Made by a program: the position numbers and the translations under genes. Positions 24,872 through 32,428 of a DNA stretch of 64,000 nucleotides are shown here, one piece after another. The notes under the pieces are model-generated. The model did no database searches and was not told where the DNA came from. It was given only the letters and a program-made list of their open reading frames with translations. The DNA comes from DASTHG01 sp035491895 (GTDB taxonomy: Bacteria > Gemmatimonadota > Gemmatimonadetes > Gemmatimonadales > GWC2-71-9), in the NCBI GenBank assembly GCA_035491895.1, contig DATJJY010000059.1, positions 1-64,000 of the forward strand, read 5' to 3'. The stretch's first letter is position 1, and every line of letters begins with the position of its first letter.

Positions 24872-25063
24872 TCAGTCTCCTCCCTTCCTGAGGAGCTTCT
24901 GAACCGCACCGACGATGAAGGTACCTGCACCAACCAGAGTCCCGTCGACCGTGTTGGCAGGCGTGTCGAATCGGCCGGCGTCGTACAGCTCCTTGAGCTG
25001 CAGCACCACGAAGGCGATGACAGCGATCTTCAGGGCGTTCAGTGCTACCTGCTTCCAGCTCAT
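24872..25063 (-). CDS. Small membrane protein, 63 residues
   Basis: From ATG 25063: MSWKQVALNALKIAVIAFVV gives one membrane-crossing or peripheral helix, followed by TVDGTLVGAGTFIVGAVQKL. It sits between two barrel genes with only 11 bp and 1 bp gaps, and its last codons form the Shine-Dalgarno of the next gene, which supports it being real. No family recognised. Confidence 0.65.
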   Translation of the reverse strand: MSWKQVALNALKIAVIAFVVLQLKELYDAGRFDTPANTVDGTLVGAGTFIVGAVQKLLRKGGD

Positions 25064-25074
25064 CGGGGCCTCGC

Positions 25075-26157
25075 TCAGAAGGTGATGGTGGCGTTCAGGC
25101 GCAGGCGATGCTGGAACTCCCGCGGGGCGCCCGCCTGGGCGACGTGAGGCCGGTACAGATACCAGGTGGCGTTCAGTAACAGCCCATTGATCGGCAACGC
25201 GTCCACCGCCAGCGTGTGCGTTTCGGTGTTCGTGGCGATCGTCGTATTGTCGTGAGAGAACGCGGCGAGCACCGCGTCGGTCTCGACGACGGCATACCCA
25301 TAGCGCCAACGCCAGTCGCGCGGGCGTTGCGCCCGACCGACGTACAAGTCCGCCTGCCAGCCCGCGTCGAGATCGGCGGCGCCGCGGTTCTTGACGTAGT
25401 CGCCGACGAGGCGGAGCGGCCAGCGCTCGCCCAATCCGAGATGCTCGACCGTGGCGACCATGTCGACGAGGTCGAAATCGGAGAAATAACGCGCGCCGCC
25501 GGGAGCGAGCCGATTCGTCCGGATGTCACCCGCGTCGGCGCTCACGAGACTCCGCAACCGATAGTCGTAGTACGCGGCCGCGGCGGCGAGACGCCAGATG
25601 CTGTCGGGCGCGGCCCGCAGCGTGAGCTGCGCGCCGCCCATGTCGCTGCCGAGGCCGCCGGTCTGCTGGTCCACGATGAAGTAGAGCCCGGTGAGCGTCC
25701 CGGTAATGCCGCTCGGCTTGCCCACCATGACACGCGCGCCGGCCCCCTGGGGGTTCACGTCGCCGTCCCACACCAGCTCGGTGGGCGCGAAGAACGGGTT
25801 CGTGAACTTGCCCCCAACGGCACCCCAGTGGCGGCGGCTCACCTCCACCGCGGCGATGTCGAGGCTCATCTCCAGGTCGTTGACGAAATTGCTCAGGGCG
25901 ACATCGGTGGAATTCGGATCGTTTCCGGAGCCGGTCGCGAGCCTCGCCCGCACCATGACATCCTGGTGCACTGCGTACGTGATGCCGGCCCGCAGCCGGA
26001 CAACTTCTTTGCTGGTCGACAGCGCGCCGTTCCCCTGGCTCGTGTTCTCGTAGCGAACCCGGAAGTCCCCCGAGAATCGCAGCCCGGACGTGGTCTGCGC
26101 CACCGCCGCACCGGCCGCGTTGAACAGGATAGCGAGGACGAGCCAGCTACTCCTCAT
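25075..26157 (-). CDS. Putative porin (outer membrane)
   Basis: 360 residues with a signal peptide (VLAILFNAAGAAVAQ). The strand pattern LRFSGDFRVRYENTSQGNG, VVRLRAGITYAVHQDVMVRA and a C-terminus FQHRLRLNATITF match the putative-porin class (PF16930-like). It forms a channel; the substrate is unknown. The start overlaps the 3' end of the PepSY gene by 11 bp. Confidence 0.85.
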   Translation of the reverse strand: MRSSWLVLAILFNAAGAAVAQTTSGLRFSGDFRVRYENTSQGNGALSTSKEVVRLRAGITYAVHQDVMVRARLATGSGNDPNSTDVALSNFVNDLEMSLDIAAVEVSRRHWGAVGGKFTNPFFAPTELVWDGDVNPQGAGARVMVGKPSGITGTLTGLYFIVDQQTGGLGSDMGGAQLTLRAAPDSIWRLAAAAAYYDYRLRSLVSADAGDIRTNRLAPGGARYFSDFDLVDMVATVEHLGLGERWPLRLVGDYVKNRGAADLDAGWQADLYVGRAQRPRDWRWRYGYAVVETDAVLAAFSHDNTTIATNTETHTLAVDALPINGLLLNATWYLYRPHVAQAGAPREFQHRLRLNATITF

Positions 26158-26464
26158 GGCTATCTACTGTGCCGTCGATCGCGTTGACCCACACTTCGGT
26201 GATACCCCGTTTTCCCTTGACCTTGACGTCCCAGATCCAGACCAGAGCACCGTTCTCACGTTTCAGCTCCACTGCTTCGATGCCGCCAGGGATCTTGGCG
26301 AGCGCCAACCCGCGAGCCGAGTCTTCGCCGATCTTGACCTGCGCGAGCAGCGCCGCCGGGATCTCGCGCTCGTAGCTCGGACGCTGGGCCTGTTGCTGCG
26401 CGGCGGCCACTCCGGGTCCGAGCCCAAGTGAGACGGCCAGCGCCAGCATCGTAGTGGTCTTCAT
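26147..26464 (-). CDS. Periplasmic PepSY-domain protein
   Basis: 105 residues with a signal peptide ending near GVAAAQQ. A single PepSY module follows: KIGEDSARGLALAKIPGGIE and VWIWDVKVKGKRGITEVWVN with IDGTVDSHEE. GGAGG precedes ATG 26464. It is first of the five-gene run PepSY, porin, small protein, barrel, PepSY-like. Starting 49 bp after the long efflux run, it may have its own promoter or be its continuation. Confidence 0.88.
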   Translation of the reverse strand: MKTTTMLALAVSLGLGPGVAAAQQQAQRPSYEREIPAALLAQVKIGEDSARGLALAKIPGGIEAVELKRENGALVWIWDVKVKGKRGITEVWVNAIDGTVDSHEE

Positions 26465-26512
26465 CAGAGCCTCCTCCGTCTATGGGATACTTCACGCGTC
26501 GAACAGGATGCT

Positions 26513-28831
26513 CTACGCCCCGCCCCCGGCGTCGATTTCGCGGTGCCGGCGGCGATAGACGGCGAAGATGATCGCTCCCAGCACGACCGGCCCGCCGATG
26601 GCGTACGGCAGTACGCCGCCCGGGTTGAGCCGAGTGTATTTCGTCACGATCAGGTGGATCCCGGGACTGGTCACCGGATGGCTCGTCGCTTCATTACCGG
26701 CCGGCGCCGGAATGCCGACGGTGTATACCATGAAGTTGCCGTCCAGAATCGCGTTGATTCTCCACGCGAGGCTGACCGACTGTCCCGGAGCCACGGGGTT
26801 GGTGTACTGCGTGCGCTGGGGCGACCAATCCTCCGGGTCGACGACGTCCCCGCTCGCGTTCAGGTTGATGATGTTCATCGCCACGATGAGCGGCGGCGTC
26901 GGAGTCGACCCGTTGTTCGTCAGTACGGTGTTGTATTCAATCGGGGTCCCCGCCCGGACCGTCTTGGCGGTGACATCGATCGACAGCTGGATCTGTGGCT
27001 CGGCAACCTGTTGCGCCAAGACCGGGGCCGCTCCGAGCCCGAGCAGGGTGACGACGAGGATCAGGGCGGCGACCCGCTCCCGGGTCGCCTGGAGGAGACG
27101 CGTCCGGCCGGCTTCCAGTCGCAGCTCCGGACCGGCATACCAGAACAGCAGGGCGAACGCGAAGACGGCAAACACCACGCATGACAACACCCACGACCAC
27201 GCCCGGGCCAGCGTCCAGTTATTCACGAGGATGGCCGCCAGAAAGAATTTCGGCGCCGCTAGCGGATTCAACCACTGAAAGAGGAGTCCCATAAATCCAC
27301 CTTGGGCGTGCCCGGTGAGTTGAGTGGGGAGCAGGAAGAGGACGTACAAACACAGACTGATGAACAGGCTGGTCTTGTTCGAGTTGCACCAGAAGCCCAC
27401 GAACATCGCCATCGCCGTGAAGCCGAGCGTCAGCACGAGGCCGAGCCCCCCACCCCACAGCACCGCTTGGCTGAACACTTCGTCCCCCTGGGACAACACC
27501 CTCATATAAGGAATGGCGATCAACATCGCCGCCGGCCCGGGGGATGCCGCTGCCAGGAACTTGCCGAAGACGATCTGGCTGCGGCTGGTCGGTGTGAGCA
27601 GCAGCCCCTCGAGGGTCGCGCGCTCCCGCTCCCCGCTCAGACTGTCGGCGCCGATGATCAGGCTGACGAAGACGCTCGCCACCATGGCGGCTTTGGTGAG
27701 CTCGAACACCATTTCCTTCGGGGGGATGAGACTCAGGCTCGAGTCACGCGCCGTGATGTACGTGTAAATCCCGAGCACGACGGTGTAGGCGACCGTCAGC
27801 TGCAGCGCCTTGCCGCCGACCCAGAGGTCGCCGAGCTCCTTCTTGAAAACGACCCACCAGGTCGCCACCCCATTCGCCGGCACGGGTGTCGACCGGCGCT
27901 CGCTGCGCGGTTTCGGCGCGGGAACCGGGAGTGCCGCTTCCGGCCAGGCGGTACGCGCTCGCCGAGCCGGCCGCGGCGCCATGGCACTCCACCGCTTCAA
28001 CAGCCGCCCGAACCGCGAAGCCATCCCGGCGTCGAGGCGCAGGCGACGAGCGGCAACCGCGAACACCACGAGGAGGACGATGGCGGCGAACGACGCCGCC
28101 AGGATGGGGAGATACCACACCTCCGACGGCGGCCGACCACCGCCCAGCACCTTGCCGAGGAACTGCGCCACCGCTTCCCACGGATTGACGAACGTATAGA
28201 GCAACGTGCGCCGCACTTCGACGACGGTCTGATGGATCCGCGGCCGGGACAATTCGGTCGGCAACAACAGCAGGAGATAGAGGCACAAGCTGACCATCAT
28301 GCTGGTCTTGTTCGAGTTGCACGCCATGCTGACGAGCAGACCCAACCCGACCAGCAAGACGGCCAGAATCGTACCCAACACGCTCCCCCAGAGCAGGGCC
28401 TGTCCGAACACCGGATCGCCTTTGGCGAGCACCGCCCAGTAGGGGATGGCGATCACCAGAGCGACCGGCCAGGCGGAGAAGGCGGCGAAGAACTTGCCGA
28501 CCGTGATCTGGCGCCGGCTCGCCGGGGTCAGGAGCAGCATTTCCAGCGTTGCCCGCTCCCGGTCGCCACTCACCCCGTCCGCCGCCACGACCAGACAAAT
28601 GAAGACGGCGATGGCGATCGAGTGGCGCACCATCTCCTGGATCATTTCCGGCACCGGCAAGAGGAGGGTGTCGGCGTTGCTGGCGAGCAGATAGGAGTAG
28701 CCGCCCAGGAGCAGGCTGTAGATGAGGATCAGGTACAACGCTTTGCCGCCGACCCAGAGGTCCCTGGTTTCGCGACGACACACGATCCACCAGGCAGGTG
28801 AGGCGGCGCTCGCGTTGTGTGAGTCAGTCAT
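26513..28831 (-). CDS. Double ABC-2 permease with C-terminal extracytoplasmic domain
   Basis: 772 residues. Two complete ABC-2 permease units sit in tandem (about 10-270 and 320-590), each with the gene family's LWVGGKAL start, SGDRERATLEMLLLTPASRR or SGERERATLEGLLLTPTSRS cytoplasmic motif and NSNKTS loop. A Pro/Arg-rich linker joins them. After a further membrane helix (ALILVVTLLGLGAAPVLAQQ) comes a DUF11/CARDB-like beta-sandwich (about 610-740) and a last membrane helix. It is the last permease gene of the ABC group and could form a pseudo-dimeric channel by itself. Confidence 0.88.
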   Translation of the reverse strand: MTDSHNASAASPAWWIVCRRETRDLWVGGKALYLILIYSLLLGGYSYLLASNADTLLLPVPEMIQEMVRHSIAIAVFICLVVAADGVSGDRERATLEMLLLTPASRRQITVGKFFAAFSAWPVALVIAIPYWAVLAKGDPVFGQALLWGSVLGTILAVLLVGLGLLVSMACNSNKTSMMVSLCLYLLLLLPTELSRPRIHQTVVEVRRTLLYTFVNPWEAVAQFLGKVLGGGRPPSEVWYLPILAASFAAIVLLVVFAVAARRLRLDAGMASRFGRLLKRWSAMAPRPARRARTAWPEAALPVPAPKPRSERRSTPVPANGVATWWVVFKKELGDLWVGGKALQLTVAYTVVLGIYTYITARDSSLSLIPPKEMVFELTKAAMVASVFVSLIIGADSLSGERERATLEGLLLTPTSRSQIVFGKFLAAASPGPAAMLIAIPYMRVLSQGDEVFSQAVLWGGGLGLVLTLGFTAMAMFVGFWCNSNKTSLFISLCLYVLFLLPTQLTGHAQGGFMGLLFQWLNPLAAPKFFLAAILVNNWTLARAWSWVLSCVVFAVFAFALLFWYAGPELRLEAGRTRLLQATRERVAALILVVTLLGLGAAPVLAQQVAEPQIQLSIDVTAKTVRAGTPIEYNTVLTNNGSTPTPPLIVAMNIINLNASGDVVDPEDWSPQRTQYTNPVAPGQSVSLAWRINAILDGNFMVYTVGIPAPAGNEATSHPVTSPGIHLIVTKYTRLNPGGVLPYAIGGPVVLGAIIFAVYRRRHREIDAGGGA

Positions 28832-29698
28832 TCAGGTGCCCTCCGCAGATGCGGACAAACGGGGCGTGTGGCCCCAGCTCAACCGGAACAGACGCCTCCC
28901 GCCGGCCTCCAAACGGAGGCGTGGAGCGGCGTACAGAAACAGCAACACGAACACGACAATCGGGAACACGTACGGCCCTTTCAACCAGGATCCGTAGTCG
29001 TGTAAACTGCGGTTGTTGACGATGACCTTTTCCAGAAACTCGTCCGCCGCCGCAAGCGGATTCGATCGTTGAAAGAACTTCCCCACCAATCCCTTTTGGG
29101 CCTGGCCAGGCAGCAAGGCCGGCAGCAGGAAGAGCACGTAGAGGGAAAGGCTGACGAAGAGGCTCGTCCGGTTGGAATTGGACCAGAAGCTCACCAACAT
29201 GGCCATGCCGGCAAATCCAAAGGCCAGCAAGGATCCGACGTAGCCGACCCACGTGATCGCCGGGTACAGGATCGGGTCCCCTTGGGAAACCGCGAGCAGG
29301 CATGGGTACGTGACGACGAGCGCCGCCGGCCACGGGGACATGCTGGCGAGGAATTTGCCGGCCACGATCTGCGTCCGGCTGGCAGGCGTCAACAGAAGAG
29401 ATTCCATCATCGCACGCTCTCGGGCCCCACTGAGCGTGTCTGCACCGATGAGCAGGCTCATGAACACGCCGACGTACATGCAAGTCTGCAGCGTCGCCCA
29501 GACCATTTCCTTTGGTGGAGTCAGGTCCAACTGACTGCTCCTCACCATGAGGTACGTCGACGTTCCTATCACGCCCGTGTACACGAGCAACAAGAGCAGC
29601 GCCTTCCCCCCGATCCAGAGATCGTGGAGATCACGGCGGCACACCAGCCACCAGGCGAACGCGCCTGGGCCCGATCGAAACGGGCGACCGCCGCTCAT
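28832..29698 (-). CDS. ABC-2 family transporter permease (copy C)
   Basis: 288 residues with six predicted membrane helices. It has LWIGGKALLLLLVYTGVIG, the SGARERAMMESLLLTPASRT motif and the SNSNRTSLFVSLSLYVLFLL loop. It is very similar to the preceding gene (29754-30608) at both protein and DNA level, so a recent tandem duplication is likely. The next gene starts immediately after its stop. It is an inner-membrane exporter subunit; the substrate is unknown. Confidence 0.9.
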   Translation of the reverse strand: MSGGRPFRSGPGAFAWWLVCRRDLHDLWIGGKALLLLLVYTGVIGTSTYLMVRSSQLDLTPPKEMVWATLQTCMYVGVFMSLLIGADTLSGARERAMMESLLLTPASRTQIVAGKFLASMSPWPAALVVTYPCLLAVSQGDPILYPAITWVGYVGSLLAFGFAGMAMLVSFWSNSNRTSLFVSLSLYVLFLLPALLPGQAQKGLVGKFFQRSNPLAAADEFLEKVIVNNRSLHDYGSWLKGPYVFPIVVFVLLFLYAAPRLRLEAGGRRLFRLSWGHTPRLSASAEGT

Positions 29699-30600
29699 CG
29701 CGGGATCAATTTCCAGCGCTTCATGCCCCCTCCAGGACTCAGCGCTTCGAGCTTCAGCGAGTTGCCGGCAACCGCTCCGCGCGGCTCCATGCCCACGGCA
29801 ACGACGCGCCCCCGCCCGCCTGCAGCCGCAAGCGTGGACCCGCGTAGGCGAACAGCAAGACGATCACCACTACGAGGAACACGACCGGTCCTTTCAACCA
29901 GTCGCCATACGTGTGCAGGGTCTGGTTGTTTACAATGAGCCGCTCCAACAGCTGGTCCGCCGCCGCAAGCGGGTTCGATCGCTGAAAGAACTTCCCGACC
30001 AGTCCCTTCTGTGCCCGCCCGGGCAAGAGCGCCGGCAGGAGAGACAGCAGATAGATGGAGAGACTGATGAACAGGCTGGTGCGATTGGAATTGGACCAGA
30101 AGCTCACCAACATGCCCAGACCAGTGAATCCGACGATCAACATGGTTCCGATGAAGCCGGTCCACAGGAAGGAAGTCACCAGGATCGGTTCGCCCTGGCT
30201 CACCACCCACACGCACGGAACGGTGACCGCCAACGCCGCAGGCCACGGGGACATGCTGGCGAGGAACTTGCCCAGCACGATCTGCGTGCGGCTGGCGGGC
30301 GTCAGCAATAGTGTTTCCATCATCTCCCGCTCTCGAGCGCCGCTGAGGGTGTCCGCGCCGATGAGCAACCCCATGAACACGCCGACATACATGCAGGTTT
30401 GCAGTGCCGTCCAGACCATTTCCTTGGGCGGAGTCAGATCCAACTGACTGCCCTTCACCATGAGGTACGTCGACGCTCCAATCACGCCTGTGTACACGAG
30501 CAACAAGAGCAGCGCCTTGCCCCCGATCCAGAGCTCGTGAAGCTCACGATGGCACACCACCCACCAGGCGAACGCGCCTGCGCCCGATCGACCCGGCCGA
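28930..30600. repeat. Tandem duplication of a permease gene (about 28930-29690 and 29840-30600)
   Basis: The two stretches are direct near-copies about 910 bp apart. For example GAGGTACGTCGACG followed by TACACGAGCAACAAGAGCAG occurs in both, and long protein blocks are identical (TCMYVGVFM, LLIGADTLSGARER, GKFLASMSPWPAAL). Confidence 0.8.
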
Positions 30601-30608
30601 CCGCTCAT
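29754..30608 (-). CDS. ABC-2 family transporter permease (copy B)
   Basis: 284 residues from ATG 30608, whose ATGA overlaps the stop of copy A. Same layout as copy C: ELWIGGKALLLLLVYTGVIG, SGAREREMMETLLLTPASRT, FFQRSNPLAAADQLL. The frame is open upstream only because of the neighbouring reading frame. Copies B and C differ mainly near their C-termini. Confidence 0.9.
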   Translation of the reverse strand: MSGRPGRSGAGAFAWWVVCHRELHELWIGGKALLLLLVYTGVIGASTYLMVKGSQLDLTPPKEMVWTALQTCMYVGVFMGLLIGADTLSGAREREMMETLLLTPASRTQIVLGKFLASMSPWPAALAVTVPCVWVVSQGEPILVTSFLWTGFIGTMLIVGFTGLGMLVSFWSNSNRTSLFISLSIYLLSLLPALLPGRAQKGLVGKFFQRSNPLAAADQLLERLIVNNQTLHTYGDWLKGPVVFLVVVIVLLFAYAGPRLRLQAGGGASLPWAWSRAERLPATR

Positions 30609-31426
30609 ATCGGCCGGGCGCGCAGCCGCCGCACGCCCCCTTCCAATTGCAGGCCGGGGCCGACGTACACGAACAGCACGGCCAGCACGAGCACCGGAAA
30701 CAGCAGGGGGGTCGTCGTCCACAGCCACAATCGATCCGCGGGCGCGCTCAGCACGATGCTGTCGTTGAGCAATCGATTGGCCGCGCCAAGGGGATTGAGC
30801 AGCTGGAACAGATTGGAAAGGTCGGTCGCCTGCGTGCTCTGCGTCACGGTGCTGAGTCCGGAGTACTGGGACGGCAGAATCAGCAGCAGGTAGACGCCAA
30901 TACTCAGCAGCATGCTGCTCTTGTTGGTGTTGCACCACACGCTCACGAGCATCCCGATGCCGGCGAACGCCGGAGCGAGGAGCGTTCCCATGATCGGCCC
31001 CCACACCAGGGCATGCCCCAACGCAATGTCTCCCTTGGAAAGCACTACCCAGTAGGGAATCGCTACGGCCAGGGCCGCCGGCCAGGGCGAAAGGGCGGAG
31101 AGAAACTTCCCCACCACGATCTGTCGCCGGCTGGTCGGCGTCAGCAGCAGCCCCTCGAGCGTCGCACGCTCGCGTTCGCCCGAAACGCTGTCGGCACCGA
31201 CGATCAGACAGATGAACAGCCCCACGAACACGGCAGCCTTGACGATCTCCAGCACCATCTGCTTCAATGGCAGCAGCTGCAATTCCGAGTTGCTGGCAAA
31301 CAGGTATGCATAAATGCCGAGCAGCAGCGTATAGATCAGGATCATGACCAGGGCCTTGCCCCCGACCCATTGATCACGCAGCTCCCGCCAGAAGACGATG
31401 CGCCAAACCGGCGACGCCTTGCTCAC
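30605..31426 (-). CDS. ABC-2 family transporter permease (copy A)
   Basis: 273 residues from GTG 31426, which overlaps the ATPase stop (GTGA). It has LRDQWVGGKALVMILIYTLL, SGERERATLEGLLLTPTSRR and CNTNKSS. It is closer to the domains of the double permease than to copies B and C. Six membrane helices are predicted. It is directly coupled to its ATPase. Confidence 0.9.
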   Translation of the reverse strand: MSKASPVWRIVFWRELRDQWVGGKALVMILIYTLLLGIYAYLFASNSELQLLPLKQMVLEIVKAAVFVGLFICLIVGADSVSGERERATLEGLLLTPTSRRQIVVGKFLSALSPWPAALAVAIPYWVVLSKGDIALGHALVWGPIMGTLLAPAFAGIGMLVSVWCNTNKSSMLLSIGVYLLLILPSQYSGLSTVTQSTQATDLSNLFQLLNPLGAANRLLNDSIVLSAPADRLWLWTTTPLLFPVLVLAVLFVYVGPGLQLEGGVRRLRARPI

Positions 31427-32406
31427 TTGATCCCGCCGGCCGTCAGCTGGAGGAACACGTCTTGCAACCGCCCGCCTTCGGGTTCGAAGCTCAAGACCGG
31501 GATCTCGGCGCGCAGCAGGGTTTCGAGGACCCGATTGTTGATGAAGTGATCCTCGGCAGCGGCCTCGTCCAGCTCCACGCGCAACCACCCCGGCATCCCG
31601 CTCGCCGCCGTGACCTGGCGAACGGCGGAAATGGTCCCCAACTCCCGCTGCGCGTCCTCCAGAGCCTCGGCGGGGACGCGGATCCGCATCGTGTTCTGCT
31701 CGGTACGTCCGATGACGTCCGCCACGGTGCCGGATGCGACGACCTCACCGGAGCTCATGATGACGACGTCGTCGCACACGCTTTCCACCTCCGTCAGGAG
31801 ATGGCTGCACAGAATGACTCCCGCACTCCGCTCCTCGGCGATCTGCTGCACCAGGCCGAGCAGCTCCTGCTGCCCGCGCGGGTCGAGGCCGATCGTGGGT
31901 TCGTCGAGGAACACGACCACCGGATCATTCACGAGCGCGCGCGCGATGCCGATTCGTTGCCGCATACCGTGGCTGTAGGTGCTCACGAGCGAGCGGGCGC
32001 GCTGCTTGAGTCCCACCTCTTCCAGCAGCTCCATGCCGACCGACCGGGCATCGCTCGCCGTCCGCCCGTAGAGTTGACCGAAATAGGTCAGGTACTCGAT
32101 GGCGGTCATTTGCTTGGGCAGCCCAAAGCTCTCGGGCAGCACGCCGATGCGGCGGCGGATCTGATCGGGATACTCGTGGCTGATGCCGTCGACCGAGAAC
32201 CGGCCGGCGTCGGGCTCCATGATGGTGGTCAGGATGCGGATCGAAGTCGTCTTGCCCGCGCCGTTGGGACCCAGGAAGCCCAGCAGCCTGCCCGCTTTGA
32301 GAACGAAGGAGAGCCCCCGCAGCGCCATTCTCGGTCCGTAGGACTTCTGCAGACCTTCGGCCACCAGGACTTCAGTCCGCCGGGGAGTCGTTTCACTGTA
32401 GCTCAT
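31423..32406 (-). CDS. ABC transporter ATP-binding protein (CcmA/NatA type)
   Basis: 327 residues from ATG 32406 (AAGGAG upstream). Walker A is GPNGAGKTT (about 49-57), the signature is YSHGMRQRIGIARAL, Walker B is VVFLDEPTIGLDP and the switch His is in ILCSHLL. A C-terminal regulatory domain of about 90 residues follows, as in drug-export or Gld/Nat-type ATPases. It is the only ATPase for five permease domains encoded downstream. It begins 22 bp after the second RND gene. Confidence 0.94.
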   Translation of the reverse strand: MSYSETTPRRTEVLVAEGLQKSYGPRMALRGLSFVLKAGRLLGFLGPNGAGKTTSIRILTTIMEPDAGRFSVDGISHEYPDQIRRRIGVLPESFGLPKQMTAIEYLTYFGQLYGRTASDARSVGMELLEEVGLKQRARSLVSTYSHGMRQRIGIARALVNDPVVVFLDEPTIGLDPRGQQELLGLVQQIAEERSAGVILCSHLLTEVESVCDDVVIMSSGEVVASGTVADVIGRTEQNTMRIRVPAEALEDAQRELGTISAVRQVTAASGMPGWLRVELDEAAAEDHFINNRVLETLLRAEIPVLSFEPEGGRLQDVFLQLTAGGIK

Positions 32407-32428
32407 AGTCGCCGCTCCTTCGGGCGCG

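Noticed and set aside
29699..29753. A very short frame (MKRWKLIPR) between permease copies
   Set aside because: Nine codons with no supporting context; treated as spacer.
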